Assembly (NCBI GenBank): GCA_029977785.1
Contig: JAPOKG010000007.1
Location: 1 to 38,482, forward strand
Source: Actinomycetota bacterium
GTDB taxonomy: Bacteria; Actinomycetota; Actinomycetes; Nanopelagicales; Nanopelagicaceae
Direction: 5' to 3'
Length of the DNA: 38,482 nt
The notes under the pieces were generated by a model. The model was not told the DNA's origin and made no database searches. It saw nothing but the letters and a program-made list of their open reading frames with translations. Below, piece by piece: positions 11,122 through 22,038 of this stretch (position 1 is the stretch's first letter; every line of letters begins with the position of its first letter). The translations under genes and the position numbers were made by a program.

Positions 11122-11499
11122 TTAACTCAAAATCGATAGGAGATATCCCCCACTGATCGCAGGCGCCAGTGGGATTGCGATTTTTAGAGTGCCACAACGA
11201 ATGATGTAGATGGCCGCCAAAACGGTAGTGCATAAAAGTAAGTTGTAGATGTACCCATGAAGCAACTCATGCGGAATCAGAAAAATCAGGATTGCACCCA
11301 GTAGTTTGATATCTCCCCCGCCAATTTTGAGATATTTCCAAGCCAACATACTTGTGGGCGCAAGAATAGGAAGGAGAGAGAAGTTGGCTGGGCTTGAACC
11401 AATGAGTAGATCGAGAGCCACTACGAGGGCTACTGCAATATTGGGTATGCGATGAAACTTAACGTCAAAAAGCGCTATTGCAATTAGAAGAGCAGCCAT
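11122..11499 (-). CDS. Prepilin peptidase-like (A24/CpaA-type) membrane protein, peptidase domain only
   Basis: ORF 125 aa; hydrophobic; ALFDVKFHRIPN and YLKIGGGDIKLLGA fit the two catalytic-Asp motifs (D...IPN and GxGDxK) of A24 peptidases. Confidence 0.75.
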   Translation of the reverse strand: MAALLIAIALFDVKFHRIPNIAVALVVALDLLIGSSPANFSLLPILAPTSMLAWKYLKIGGGDIKLLGAILIFLIPHELLHGYIYNLLLCTTVLAAIYIIRCGTLKIAIPLAPAISGGYLLSILS

Positions 11500-11511
11500 T
11501 CCAAGAAGGTA

Positions 11512-11529
11512 CCTCTACTAGTAGTGAGG
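11512..11529 (-). other. Small inverted repeat between aroE and the prepilin-peptidase-like gene
   Basis: cctctactagtagtgagg; perfect 10-bp palindrome CTACTAGTAG flanked by CCT and GAGG. Confidence 0.5.
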
Positions 11530-11550
11530 CCCAGAAACACCTGTGGATAT

Positions 11551-12357
11551 CTAGCGCGCGCTAGTCAATTTTTCTCTCAGAATTGACGTGAGCTTTTCAG
11601 TATCAAAATCCTTCGCTGAAACTAGCCGCAACTGATCAATCCCTTGGTAGAGAAGGAGTTCAAGGCCCGAGATAACTGGCGCGCCCACGTTGCTCCACTT
11701 CTTCGCAAGTACTGTCGGCCAGGGCTTATAGATGACGTCAAAGAGAAGTGAGGTGATGCCGCCATCTATACCTTCGGCTAGAAGATCGGCAGCCCCAGCT
11801 GGAGTTGTATTTACAACCAAAGAGAATTGCTCAAGTGAAAAGGCGTTACTCCATATTACGTATGAGAATTGAGATTCTGTAACGATCTCATTGAAAGATG
11901 CTTTGCGCGAGCTTGTGCGTCCCAGTACCGTGATTGAATCCGCTACACCATCTAACGCCGCAGCAATTGCTCGAGCAGTTCCACCGGCACCCAGTATTAA
12001 GACGGATGAGAAATCCGAGAAACCCCGATGAGCGAGTGCTTGTATGAAACCCGTTCCATCCGTTGATGTTGCTTCCCACGTGCCGCCGTTTTTAATGAGC
12101 GTATTAGCAGAATGAGATTTGAGAGCTAAGTCGCTCGTTGCAAATCCTAATTGCAGGACCTCTTCCTTCAGGGGCATCGTAAGAGAAAGATAATCAAACT
12201 CGGAACCTCGCTCGGTCAAAAAATTCTTTAGCTCCCCTGCGCGCACCTCGATACGGTCATAGCTTCCCTCTATCTGAAGATCTACGAACGCTGCGCGGTG
12301 TAAGACAGGCGAGAGCGAATGTTCGATAGGCGAACCGAGAACTGCCCCACGAATCAT
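11551..12357 (-). CDS. aroE: Shikimate dehydrogenase
   Basis: ORF 268 aa; GSPIEHSLSPVLHRAAF, LTMPLKEEV, LILGAGGTARAIAAAL, GLELLLYQGIDQ. Confidence 0.95.
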   Translation of the reverse strand: MIRGAVLGSPIEHSLSPVLHRAAFVDLQIEGSYDRIEVRAGELKNFLTERGSEFDYLSLTMPLKEEVLQLGFATSDLALKSHSANTLIKNGGTWEATSTDGTGFIQALAHRGFSDFSSVLILGAGGTARAIAAALDGVADSITVLGRTSSRKASFNEIVTESQFSYVIWSNAFSLEQFSLVVNTTPAGAADLLAEGIDGGITSLLFDVIYKPWPTVLAKKWSNVGAPVISGLELLLYQGIDQLRLVSAKDFDTEKLTSILREKLTSAR

Positions 12358-13388
12358 TCTTGACTCCTAAATAGCCCATTTCTTAAGTTCTTCTTGTATT
12401 CGAGCTTCCAGATATTGAACTGCTCTAGATTATCTGTAAAGCGCGTATCAGAGGGCGCAACTGTTATGAAATAGAGCCAATTTCCTGGCTCTGGGTTGAG
12501 AGCTGCATTCATAGCCTGGCGACCAGGGTTATTAATTGGTCCTGGCGGTAGCCCGTACTTTCGATAAGTGTTGTACGGCGAGTTAATCAACGTTCCTTGA
12601 GTACTTAGAAAGATATTGCCACGCGACTTCTTAACATAATTGATTGTCGAATCAAACTGCAGCGGCATTCCTTTGACCAAGCGATTCCTGATGACCTGAG
12701 ATATCTTGGTGAAATCTTGGAGCTTGCCCTCTGCTTGGATGAGAGAGGCGATAGTTAAGAACTGGGCGGGTGTGAACTTCTCGCTACTTTCATAGAATCC
12801 AGCAGAAACCATCTCCTGATTAGCCCGCGAAACCATTGAGGATAGGGCGGCGAGAGCGGATGTACCTTTATCAAAACTGTACTGCGCCGGAAAGAATAGC
12901 CCCTCGAGTGATGTAAACCCCATAGGTATCTTTACTTTATCCAACGCGGTTCGAACATCGTTTTCGCTAAATCCAGTTCTATACATCTGGGGAAGAATCT
13001 CAGAGAGCCACATTCCCTCTTGAACGCTGATTAATCCACTCAGACGTTTTACATCCAGCAGTTGCTCCAGCACTTGCTTTGCGCAATTTTGAACTGTGAG
13101 TCGATGATCCCCCGGTGCTACTTGCGTAGATCGTGAATCACCCACTGCAACACGAAAATATGACTCGGAAGATTTAACAACACCTGCTTCTACGAGCACC
13201 TTGCCAATATCGGAGCCTGACGAACCCGCATCAATATGGACAATTACTTCTCTACCTGTTTCACGACATGAAAAATCTGGAGCAGTTGATGTATTTGAAC
13301 GTAACTCACGAACTCCACCAGTGAAAAGTAGAACGACTAAGAAAGCTGAGAAAACTCGAAGAACGGGTGAGCTAGGAAGATCGCGCAC
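12354..13388 (-). CDS. mltG: Endolytic murein transglycosylase MltG (YceG-like)
   Basis: ORF 344 aa; N-terminal TM; LTIASLIQAEGKLQDFTKISQVIRNRL, LQFDSTINYV, SPYNTYRKYGLPPGPINNPGRQAMNAALNP. Confidence 0.95.
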   Translation of the reverse strand: MRDLPSSPVLRVFSAFLVVLLFTGGVRELRSNTSTAPDFSCRETGREVIVHIDAGSSGSDIGKVLVEAGVVKSSESYFRVAVGDSRSTQVAPGDHRLTVQNCAKQVLEQLLDVKRLSGLISVQEGMWLSEILPQMYRTGFSENDVRTALDKVKIPMGFTSLEGLFFPAQYSFDKGTSALAALSSMVSRANQEMVSAGFYESSEKFTPAQFLTIASLIQAEGKLQDFTKISQVIRNRLVKGMPLQFDSTINYVKKSRGNIFLSTQGTLINSPYNTYRKYGLPPGPINNPGRQAMNAALNPEPGNWLYFITVAPSDTRFTDNLEQFNIWKLEYKKNLRNGLFRSQE

Positions 13389-13794
13389 TCTGAAGACCTA
13401 ACTCAAGAATCTCTACCGCTGCCATCGCATCAATGAGCTCCTTAGATTCTTTGGCAGATTTGCCGGCCTCTCTAAGCTTCGACTGTGCGCTGACGGTAGA
13501 AAGTCGCTCATCTATATAGGTGATTTCAACATCTGTGAACTCGGCTAGAAAATCCCCAAAACTTCTCGCCTTCTCGGCGCTAACGCTTTCAATTCCTGAA
13601 AGTTGCTTTGGGAGACCGATAAATATCTGCACTGGTTCGTACTCTGCAAAGATGGCTTGAATCTCAGTTGCTAGGTGCTTCTTCTCCGTCGCCAAAACTG
13701 CTAGCGGTGAGGAGATAATTCCATCGGGATCGCACACGGCCACACCTATGCGAATATCGCCGTAGTCGAAGGCGATCCGTCGACCCCGCTGCAT
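13372..13794 (-). CDS. ruvX: Putative Holliday junction resolvase YqgF/RuvX
   Basis: ORF 140 aa; RRIAFDYGDIRIGVAVCDPDG, IFIGLPKQLSG, YIDERLSTVSAQ. Confidence 0.94.
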   Translation of the reverse strand: MQRGRRIAFDYGDIRIGVAVCDPDGIISSPLAVLATEKKHLATEIQAIFAEYEPVQIFIGLPKQLSGIESVSAEKARSFGDFLAEFTDVEITYIDERLSTVSAQSKLREAGKSAKESKELIDAMAAVEILELGLQSARSS

Positions 13795-13797
13795 CTT

Positions 13798-16473
13798 TTA
13801 CTTTCCAGAGATAGCGTCAGTGATTGCTGAAAGCGCCACCGAAATCTGGTCAAGATTGGTTCCGCCACCTTGCGCAAAATCATCCTTACCGCCGCCGCCG
13901 CCGCCCAAAATCGTGGAACCAATCTTTACGAGGGCTCCAGCTTTAACGCCTGCAGATTTTGCACCATCACTTACCGCCGCAACAAGAACTGCCTTACCTT
14001 CAACAACGCTGACGAGAGCTACTACGGAGTTCGTAGATCTACCCTTAAGGTCGGTTGCAATCTTTCTTAAATCATCAGCTGCAATTCCATCGCCCAAGGC
14101 TGTTGCAATCACTGAAATGCCATTAACAACTACCGCCTTTTCGGCCAACGATGACACTTGCGACATCGCTTGTGCTGAGCGAACAGTTGCCAACTCTTTC
14201 TCTATCTCTCTAATCTTATTGAGCAAATCGGAAATTCTCTCTGGCAGTTCTTCCGCACGTGCACCCTTAATAATTTCAGTGAGTGAATTCAAGAGAAGAT
14301 GTTCACGCGCCAGATATTTATAGGCATCAACTCCCACAAGGGCCTCGACACGTCTTACACCTGCGCCAACGGATGATTCAGAGAGCAACTTAATGACTCC
14401 GAGCTGACCCGATGCAGATACGTGCGTGCCTCCGCAAAGCTCACGCGCCCAGTCGCCAACGCTAACAACTCGAACTTGATCCCCGTACTTTTCACCTAAG
14501 AGAGCCATCGCGCCGATCTTCTTGGCAGCATCCTGCGACATTGTCTCCGCAGTTACCTCGAGATTATCGAGAAGAAGAGTGTTTACGCGCGCTTCAACTT
14601 CATTTAAAACTGAGTCTGGCACAGCGCCAGTTGAAGGAAAATCGAAGCGGAAACGCCCAGGCGAGTTCTCGGAGCCTGCCTGCGTTGCAGTCTCTCCAAG
14701 AATTTCGCGGAAGGCTTTATGAACCATATGCGTTGCAGTGTGAGCTCGAGAGATTGCGTTTCTGCGCTCTAAATCGATGGCAGCAAGAGCCTGTGAACCA
14801 AGAGCGACTTCGCCACTGATAACGCGACCACGATGAACAGAGAGACCATTTACTGGAGTCTGAACATCATCAATTTCAACAACAGCGCCATTGGCAAGGG
14901 TGATCCGACCGCCATCTGCTAACTGTCCGCCACCTTCTGCATAGAAAGGCGTTCGATCAAGAACGATTTCAACTTCGCTACCTGAGATAGCTGACTGAAC
15001 GCTTAGTCCATCTACCAAGATTCCATTAACAACTGCCTCAGATTCAATCTGCGTATATCCCACGAATGTTGATGCGCCCTTTGAATCTGCAATCTTCTTG
15101 TACTCACTTAGATCAGTGTGGCCACTCTTCTTCGCCTTTGCATCAGCTTTAGCGCGATCACGTTGTTCATTCATCAAACGTCTAAAGCCATCTTCATCAA
15201 CTTCTAAGCCCTCTTCGCGTGCCATCTCAAGAGTTAAATCAAATGGGAACCCATAAGTGTCGTGGAGCTTAAAGACTTCATCCCCCGGCAAGACCGACTT
15301 CTTCTGCGCCTTCAACTGGGTAGAAGCAAGATCGAAGATCTGGGTCCCACTCTTTAGCGTTTGCAAGAAGGACTCTTCCTCAGCGATAGAGACCGCCAAG
15401 ATGCGTTTCTGGTCTGAAATGAGTTCTGGATACTGAGGACCCATTGCACCGATTGCAGCCTGAGTAAGCTCAGACATAATTGGATCGTTAACGCCCAAAA
15501 GACGCATATTTCGAATTGTGCGACGCATCATGCGACGCAGAACATATCCACGGCCTTCATTACCTGGAGTCACTCCATCGCCAATCAACATCGCCGATGT
15601 ACGAGCATGGTCTGCTACAACGCGAAGTGAGACATCCGAGCTCTGTGATTTTCCGTAAGTCACCCCAGCCAGTGACGACGCTTTAGAGAGAATCTGCATC
15701 GTGGTATCTATTTCATAGATGTTTTCCACGCCTTGCAACAACGCAGCAGTTCGTTCAAGACCTAAACCAGTATCAATGCTCTTCGCTGGAAGCTCTCCAA
15801 GAATTGGATAGCTATCTTTTCCGCCGCCTGCACCGCGCTCGTTCTGCATAAAGACGAGATTCCATACTTCCAAGTATCTATTTTCATCTGCAACAGGCCC
15901 ACCTTCAGCCCCATAAGCTGGACCACGATCATAATAAATTTCAGAACAGGGTCCGCAAGGTCCTGGAACACCCATAGACCAGAAGTTATCTGCCATATCG
16001 CGTCGTTGGATTCGCTCTCGTGGAATACCAATCTTCTTATGCCAAATGTCTGCAGCTTCATCGTCATCGAGATAGACAGTCACCCAGAGACGATCCTCGG
16101 GAAAGCCATATCCCCCATCGTTGATTGGCCGGGTCAGTAGCTCCCAGGCTAGAGAGATGGCGCCCTCTTTGAAGTAATCTCCAAATGAGAAGTTGCCGCA
16201 CATCTGAAAGAAGGAGGCGTGACGCGTTGTCTTTCCAACCTCATCAATATCGAGAGTGCGCACACATTTTTGAACTGATGTCGCACGTTTATACGGTGGA
16301 GTTACCTCACCAAGAAAGTAGGGTTTAAAGGGAACCATTCCTGCATTTACTAAGAGCAGATTTGGATCATCAGCAATCAGAGACGCAGATGGGACAACGG
16401 TATGGGTAAGGCCCTGTCGATTTTCAGACTCAAAGAAGCGCAGCCAGCGCGAACGGATCTCGGCGGATTCCAC
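13798..16473 (-). CDS. alaS: Alanyl-tRNA synthetase
   Basis: ORF 891 aa; [25 protein letters not shown], editing-domain [44 protein letters not shown]. Confidence 0.98.
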   Translation of the reverse strand: MESAEIRSRWLRFFESENRQGLTHTVVPSASLIADDPNLLLVNAGMVPFKPYFLGEVTPPYKRATSVQKCVRTLDIDEVGKTTRHASFFQMCGNFSFGDYFKEGAISLAWELLTRPINDGGYGFPEDRLWVTVYLDDDEAADIWHKKIGIPRERIQRRDMADNFWSMGVPGPCGPCSEIYYDRGPAYGAEGGPVADENRYLEVWNLVFMQNERGAGGGKDSYPILGELPAKSIDTGLGLERTAALLQGVENIYEIDTTMQILSKASSLAGVTYGKSQSSDVSLRVVADHARTSAMLIGDGVTPGNEGRGYVLRRMMRRTIRNMRLLGVNDPIMSELTQAAIGAMGPQYPELISDQKRILAVSIAEEESFLQTLKSGTQIFDLASTQLKAQKKSVLPGDEVFKLHDTYGFPFDLTLEMAREEGLEVDEDGFRRLMNEQRDRAKADAKAKKSGHTDLSEYKKIADSKGASTFVGYTQIESEAVVNGILVDGLSVQSAISGSEVEIVLDRTPFYAEGGGQLADGGRITLANGAVVEIDDVQTPVNGLSVHRGRVISGEVALGSQALAAIDLERRNAISRAHTATHMVHKAFREILGETATQAGSENSPGRFRFDFPSTGAVPDSVLNEVEARVNTLLLDNLEVTAETMSQDAAKKIGAMALLGEKYGDQVRVVSVGDWARELCGGTHVSASGQLGVIKLLSESSVGAGVRRVEALVGVDAYKYLAREHLLLNSLTEIIKGARAEELPERISDLLNKIREIEKELATVRSAQAMSQVSSLAEKAVVVNGISVIATALGDGIAADDLRKIATDLKGRSTNSVVALVSVVEGKAVLVAAVSDGAKSAGVKAGALVKIGSTILGGGGGGKDDFAQGGGTNLDQISVALSAITDAISGK

Positions 16474-16495
16474 TAGTTACATTCACCCACTTGAT

Positions 16496-16855
16496 CTATT
16501 CAGTCTTCTTCTTTTTACGACCCTTGCTCAATTGAGCTGCGCTGAGTAGCGCACCTGCAACTTTCACAGCCGGACCATTCTTATCCATAAAATCTGAGGT
16601 AGCCCCCGTCACCTTTGAGGTGACCTCTTCGACGCTCTTAGTGATCTTGGCAAAGCTTTCGAGTGGGCTGTTAATGAGTTCAAGTGTGCGAGTAGATTCG
16701 TTAATTAGGGGCGTTGTATCGTCGGTGAAAGCTTTGAGAGAGACCTTTGCCTCATCGACCAATTTGCTGACACGGAAGACGGCATATGCCACAGAGACGG
16801 CGATAACAAAGAGCGATGCTGCTGCGATAATTGTTGCAATTCCACCTGGACCCAT
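16496..16855 (-). CDS. DUF948-like small membrane protein
   Basis: ORF 119 aa; N-terminal TM followed by AYAVFRVSKLVDEAKVSLKAF and a lysine-rich tail; position between alaS and aspS. Confidence 0.65.
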   Translation of the reverse strand: MGPGGIATIIAAASLFVIAVSVAYAVFRVSKLVDEAKVSLKAFTDDTTPLINESTRTLELINSPLESFAKITKSVEEVTSKVTGATSDFMDKNGPAVKVAGALLSAAQLSKGRKKKKTE

Positions 16856-16873
16856 AACAGTAAGCCTACCTGA

Positions 16874-18613
16874 CTACTCCTTCGGAGGAGTCCAATCGAT
16901 GGCCGCCTCCTTACGTTGCGCAGGTGTAATTGGTGTCGGTGCTCCAGTCAATGGATCTCCACCGCTGGCGGTCTTTGGAAATGCGATAACTTCTCGAATT
17001 GAATCAGAGCCAGTAAGAAGCGCGCAGACTCTGTCGAGGCCAAGTGCAATTCCGCCGTGAGGTGGTGGACCGTAGTTAAATGCTTCCAAGAGGAATCCAA
17101 ATTTGCTTTGAGCTTCCTCATCGCTCAATCCGATAACAGTAAAAACATCCTTTTGAATATTGCGATCGTGGATACGTATTGATCCTCCACCGAGTTCCGT
17201 GCCGTTGAGGACGATGTCATATGCGTACGCAAGTGCCGTTGCTGGATCGCTCTTAAATGTCTTTGCGAATTCAGGTTTAGGTCCTGTAAATGGATGGTGC
17301 ACAGCAGTCCAACCACCGTTATCTGTTGGTTCAAACATCGGCGCATCGACAACCCAGAGAAATTCCCATGCCCCTTGGTTTATAAGATTGCAACGGCGTC
17401 CGATCTCTAACCGCGCTGCCCCCAGAAGTTGTTGAGATGCAGAACGCTCGCCTGCTGCAAAGAAGATTGCATCTCCTGGCTTTGCACCAACGAAAGCTGC
17501 TATTCCCGATTGTTCGGTCTCAGAGATGTTCTTCGCTACCGGTCCTCCTAGAGTTCCATCCGCGTTGACGAGAATATAGGCGATGCCTTTTGCTCCTCTT
17601 GCCTTAGCCCAGTCCTGCCAGGCATCTAGTTCACGGCGAGGTGAGTCAGCGCCTCCTGGCATGACAACTGCTCCAACATATGGAGCTTGAAAGACTCGAA
17701 ATTCTGTCTTTGCGAAATACTCTGTGACTTCTACAAGTTCAAGGCCAAAACGAAGATCAGGTTTATCTGAACCGTACTTATCCATCGCATCTGCATAAGT
17801 CATGTGGCGAATTGGGGTTGGAATTTCGTAACCGACCGCGTCTTTCCACACTTTAACCAAAATCTTCTCGGCAACGGCAATGATATCGGCCTGATCTACG
17901 AAAGACATTTCGATATCTAGCTGAGTGAACTCTGGTTGACGATCTGCTCGGAAATCTTCATCGCGGAAACAACGAGCAATCTGGTAGTACCGCTCCATTC
18001 CAGCGACCATCAAAAGCTGCTTAAAGAGTTGGGGAGATTGAGGAAGTGCATACCAACTGCCAGGTTGGAGTCTTACCGGTACTAGAAAGTCACGCGCACC
18101 TTCAGGTGTTGACCGCGTGAGATAAGGAGTCTCGATCTCAAGAAAATCCAACTCTTGCATGGCGCTTCTAATTGCTGCCGTCACCTTCGAACGAAGTCTT
18201 AAGTTAGCGGCTGGACCTTCGCGTCTTAAATCTAGGTAGCGGTAGCGAAGACGTACTTCCTCTGAAATCTCTGCTTCGGAGCCAGAGTCCACAGGGAATG
18301 GAAGTGGTGCAGATTCGCTCAGCACAACAACTGAGTCCCCCATTACTTCGATTTCTCCAGTTGGGATATTAGAGTTTTCATTTCCGGCAGGACGAAGAGA
18401 AACTTCTCCAGTAATTTGTAGGCACCATTCAGCTCGAAGCTGGCCAGCCATTTTTTCGTCGCGAATTACTACTTGGACAGAGCCTGTTGCGTCGCGAAGA
18501 TCAATAAAGGCAACTCCACCATGATCACGACGGCGTGCCACCCAGCCTGCCAAGGTAACGGTTTTACCTGCGTGAGAAGCGCGTAGCGCACCTGCATCAT
18601 GGTTTCTTAACAT
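16874..18613 (-). CDS. aspS: Aspartyl-tRNA synthetase
   Basis: ORF 579 aa; [72 protein letters not shown]. Confidence 0.98.
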   Translation of the reverse strand: MLRNHDAGALRASHAGKTVTLAGWVARRRDHGGVAFIDLRDATGSVQVVIRDEKMAGQLRAEWCLQITGEVSLRPAGNENSNIPTGEIEVMGDSVVVLSESAPLPFPVDSGSEAEISEEVRLRYRYLDLRREGPAANLRLRSKVTAAIRSAMQELDFLEIETPYLTRSTPEGARDFLVPVRLQPGSWYALPQSPQLFKQLLMVAGMERYYQIARCFRDEDFRADRQPEFTQLDIEMSFVDQADIIAVAEKILVKVWKDAVGYEIPTPIRHMTYADAMDKYGSDKPDLRFGLELVEVTEYFAKTEFRVFQAPYVGAVVMPGGADSPRRELDAWQDWAKARGAKGIAYILVNADGTLGGPVAKNISETEQSGIAAFVGAKPGDAIFFAAGERSASQQLLGAARLEIGRRCNLINQGAWEFLWVVDAPMFEPTDNGGWTAVHHPFTGPKPEFAKTFKSDPATALAYAYDIVLNGTELGGGSIRIHDRNIQKDVFTVIGLSDEEAQSKFGFLLEAFNYGPPPHGGIALGLDRVCALLTGSDSIREVIAFPKTASGGDPLTGAPTPITPAQRKEAAIDWTPPKE

Positions 18614-18628
18614 GAAAGTGAGCCACCC

Positions 18629-19906
18629 TTATTTTCTTCGTACCGATAATTGAGAGCGGAGCTCTCCTTCTAGTTGCTCAATCTTAACTGAATTTACTGC
18701 TCCATCATCCATGCGCTTGAGTTCGACTGTCCCTGCTTGCAACTCTGATTCACCAAGCACTACAACAAATCTTGCACCTGATTTATCTGCAGCCTTCATA
18801 GCTCCCTTGAGGGCGCGGTCTCCGAAGGCGATTTCTGTTGTAATCCCACAGTTTCGCAACCGTGAGGCGATAGTCAGGGCAGAGCTCTTTGCCGACTCCC
18901 CTAGTGGAATGATGAATAAATCAGAGGTGAATGAGTCACTCGGCAATACTCCTTCTGCGACCGCAGCTAGCAACGCGCGATCTACTCCCAATCCAAATCC
19001 GATGCCGGATAGTGGTTGACCACCAAGAATTTCCATCAAGCCGTCGTAACGACCACCTCCACCTATTCCACTTTGTGCACCAAGATCTGAATGAACAAAT
19101 TCGAAGGTAGTTCCGGTGTAATAATCGAGACCTCGCACCATACGCGGATTGATTGTGAATTCAATACCCATAGCCTTGAGATAACTCTGAACTTTCTCAA
19201 AATTATCTTTAGCATCGGAAGAGAGATAATCAAGCAACAGCGGAGCTTTAGTCATCGCCGCGACCATCTCAGGTCGTTTATCGTCAAAAAGGCGTAGTGG
19301 ATTGAGTTGTGCTCGTGCGGCAGTTGCCTCATCCAGATTTAGTGTCTGATAGAACTTCATGAGATCTTCGCGATGAGCCGCGCGCGATGCAGAGTCTCCC
19401 AGTGAGGTTATTTGTAACGTGAAATTCTTCAGACCAATATTCTTAAAACCCTGATAGGCGATAGCGATAACCTCTGCATCTATCGCAGGATCATCGAGTC
19501 CAATAGCCTCGATTCCAACTTGATAAAACTGACGATAACGACCCGCCTGTGGTCTCTCGGCACGGAAGTACTGACCCGAATACCAGACTTTTACTGGAAG
19601 TTGGCCACGATCTAGATTCTGCTCAATGACAGCGCGCATAACGCCAGCAGTTCCTTCGGGGCGCAGAGTGATTGACCTTCCACCACGATCTTCAAAGGTG
19701 TACATCTCTTTTGACACCACATCAGTAGATTCACCTACGCCACGGGAGAAGAGATTGGTATCTTCAAATACGGGAAGTTCCATCAATTGATACCCAGCAA
19801 GACGGGCAGGTGAAATTAACTGCTCTCTCACCCATTCGAACGCTGTGGATTCAGGAGGCAGATATTCACGAACGCCTTTGGGCGCTTGAATCTTCTCGTA
19901 TTTCAC
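18629..19906 (-). CDS. hisS: Histidyl-tRNA synthetase
   Basis: ORF 425 aa; [58 protein letters not shown]. Confidence 0.97.
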   Translation of the reverse strand: MKYEKIQAPKGVREYLPPESTAFEWVREQLISPARLAGYQLMELPVFEDTNLFSRGVGESTDVVSKEMYTFEDRGGRSITLRPEGTAGVMRAVIEQNLDRGQLPVKVWYSGQYFRAERPQAGRYRQFYQVGIEAIGLDDPAIDAEVIAIAYQGFKNIGLKNFTLQITSLGDSASRAAHREDLMKFYQTLNLDEATAARAQLNPLRLFDDKRPEMVAAMTKAPLLLDYLSSDAKDNFEKVQSYLKAMGIEFTINPRMVRGLDYYTGTTFEFVHSDLGAQSGIGGGGRYDGLMEILGGQPLSGIGFGLGVDRALLAAVAEGVLPSDSFTSDLFIIPLGESAKSSALTIASRLRNCGITTEIAFGDRALKGAMKAADKSGARFVVVLGESELQAGTVELKRMDDGAVNSVKIEQLEGELRSQLSVRRK

Positions 19907-20559
19907 GAGGTTAATTCTTTCAGATATGGGTTGTTTTTTCGCTCGAATTTAATAGTTGTCTCAGGACCGTGCCCTGGGAGCACGCGTAATTCATCGGAGA
20001 GAGTAAGGACTTTGTTTTTCAGCGTTGATCTCATATCGCTCGCGCTACCTGTAGGAAGGTCTGTTCTACCAATCGAACCGGCAAAGAGCACATCTCCGCT
20101 GATGAGGATTTCTTGATTAAGAATAAACATCACAGAACCTTTGGTGTGTCCAGGCGCGTGAATCACCTCAATCTGCATATCTAGAACTTCTAGCGTCGCA
20201 CCATGTTTTACCTCAGAAACCAAGAGCGGTTCTTCGAAAATTAGGCCACCCAGTTGATCAATAAACTCTGCACCATGAATTCCACTTGGGTCTGCAATGA
20301 AGCGTCGATCTTCTGAGTGAATATAGGTTGGGATGTTGTAGCCATCTGCAAGTGGTTTGATTGAGAAGGTATGGTCTAAGTGGCCATGCGTGATGAAGGC
20401 AGCGACTGGCCTTAAGCTATTCTCTTCTATGATCATCTCGATATCTGCCGATATATCTGGCATGCCAGGGTCGACGATGATGCACTCGCCTCCAGCTTCT
20501 GGCGCGATGACCCAACAATTGGTGGCAAACATTGGGGCCGGAAATGAGCAAATAAGCAT
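19903..20559 (-). CDS. MBL-fold metallohydrolase (glyoxalase II-like)
   Basis: ORF 218 aa; [52 protein letters not shown]. Confidence 0.93.
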   Translation of the reverse strand: MLICSFPAPMFATNCWVIAPEAGGECIIVDPGMPDISADIEMIIEENSLRPVAAFITHGHLDHTFSIKPLADGYNIPTYIHSEDRRFIADPSGIHGAEFIDQLGGLIFEEPLLVSEVKHGATLEVLDMQIEVIHAPGHTKGSVMFILNQEILISGDVLFAGSIGRTDLPTGSASDMRSTLKNKVLTLSDELRVLPGHGPETTIKFERKNNPYLKELTS

Positions 20560-20706
20560 CTAGGTGACCCCTATTTCTCGCGTGGATTTACTGCTTGTGG
20601 ATGCACAGGGTACCTTTGACCTCTACCAAAACTACGCACATATCAACGAAGGCAAGGAATCTGACAGTAGGTCGAATTACTTGCCAACGCGCCAAAGGGG
20701 ATCAAA

Positions 20707-22026
20707 ATGACCGATGTAAATCCAACCGCACTTGCACAGACACATTCACTTCCAACAAGCGCAGCATCTGCACTCATTGGAGATCCTTCGAAATTTGGTC
20801 GCGTTGCCGAAGATGGCACAGTTTTTGTCACTACACCAGAAGGCGAGAAGCCTGTTGGTTCTTACCCTGGAAAATCAGCTGAAGAGGCACTTGCGTATTT
20901 CGTTCGTAAATTTGAAGCGCTCGCATCTGAAGTCGCTCTTACCGCTGCTCGCATCACCAGTGGAGCTATGGTTCCTCAAGATGCCTACGAAGCAGTAAAG
21001 AAACTTCGACAGCAAGTTCGCGAACTCAATGGAGTTGGTGATCTTGCCGCACTCGCTCTTTCGGTAGAGCAGATCGAGCCACTTATTGAAGGCCATCGAG
21101 AGGCTTATGAAGCGAAGAAGGCAGCTGAGGCTGCTGCCAAGGCTGCTCGTCGTGAGCAGATTCTTGTCGAAAAAGAGAAGATTGTCGCTGAGGCTGAATC
21201 TCTCGCGCTATCTGAGAATTGGAAGGTCACAGGCGATCGTTTAAAGGCTCTCCTTGATGAATGGAAAGCCGCACCTCGCTTGGACAAGAAGAGTGATGCT
21301 GAATTTTGGAAGAGATTCTCTGCATCAAGAAACAAGTTTGATAAACGCCGTCGTACGCACTTTGCACAGTTAGAAGCTACGGCCGGAAAAGTTGCTGAAG
21401 CGAAAGCGGCGATTGTTGCTGAGGCTGAAAAGCTGGCCACTTCAACCGAGTGGCTTCCGACAGCTCGTCGCTTTAAAGATCTCATGGATCAATGGAAGGC
21501 GGCAGGCCGAGGCAAGAAGAGTGAAGACACCAAGCTATGGAATCGTTTCAAGGCGGCCCAAGATCAATTTTTTGCTGCGAAGAACGCTGACCTAGAAAAG
21601 CGTGAAGTCTCTATGGTTGCAAATCTCGCCAAACGCGAAGAACTTATTGTCCAGATTGAATCGCTAGTGCCCTTTACCGACCTTAAGGCGACTAAGAGCG
21701 CATTCCGCGAACTGATGCGCACATGGGACAAAATTGGGATTACACACCGAGATAAGCGTGCGGCGTTCGATGCACGTATTGCAAAGGTTGAAGAGGCAAT
21801 CAAATCTGCAGATGCAGATTTGGCTCGCAAAACCGATCCAGGTGCGAAGGCACGTGCAGCTGAAGTGGTTGCACAATTGACTGAGTCAATCGAGAGTTAC
21901 ACCAAGGCAGCTGCCAAAGCGGAAGCTGCTGGCAATGCGAAGAAGGCTCAAGAAGCACGCGAATCAGCGGTAGCCCGTCAGGCCTGGCTTGTAGAAGCCG
22001 AGAAACACTTGGCAGAATTTAACTAA
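20707..22026 (+). CDS. DUF349-domain protein (three repeats)
   Basis: ORF 439 aa; alanine/lysine-rich coiled coil with three related segments (RLKALLDEWKAAPRLDKKSDAEFWKRFSASRNKF; RFKDLMDQWKAAGRGKKSEDTKLWNRFKAAQDQFF; AFRELMRTWDKIGITHRDKRAAFDARI). Confidence 0.9.
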   Translation: MTDVNPTALAQTHSLPTSAASALIGDPSKFGRVAEDGTVFVTTPEGEKPVGSYPGKSAEEALAYFVRKFEALASEVALTAARITSGAMVPQDAYEAVKKLRQQVRELNGVGDLAALALSVEQIEPLIEGHREAYEAKKAAEAAAKAARREQILVEKEKIVAEAESLALSENWKVTGDRLKALLDEWKAAPRLDKKSDAEFWKRFSASRNKFDKRRRTHFAQLEATAGKVAEAKAAIVAEAEKLATSTEWLPTARRFKDLMDQWKAAGRGKKSEDTKLWNRFKAAQDQFFAAKNADLEKREVSMVANLAKREELIVQIESLVPFTDLKATKSAFRELMRTWDKIGITHRDKRAAFDARIAKVEEAIKSADADLARKTDPGAKARAAEVVAQLTESIESYTKAAAKAEAAGNAKKAQEARESAVARQAWLVEAEKHLAEFN

Positions 22027-22038
22027 GTCAAGACAGAG

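Noticed and set aside
13885-13910. GCC-rich run (gccgccgccgccgccc) resembling a microsatellite
   Set aside because: It encodes the glycine-rich GGGGGGKDD segment near the AlaRS C-terminus, a known family feature.
13820-14323. 167-aa plus-strand ORF
   Set aside because: Antisense to alaS; composition follows the alaS frame and no domain is recognisable.
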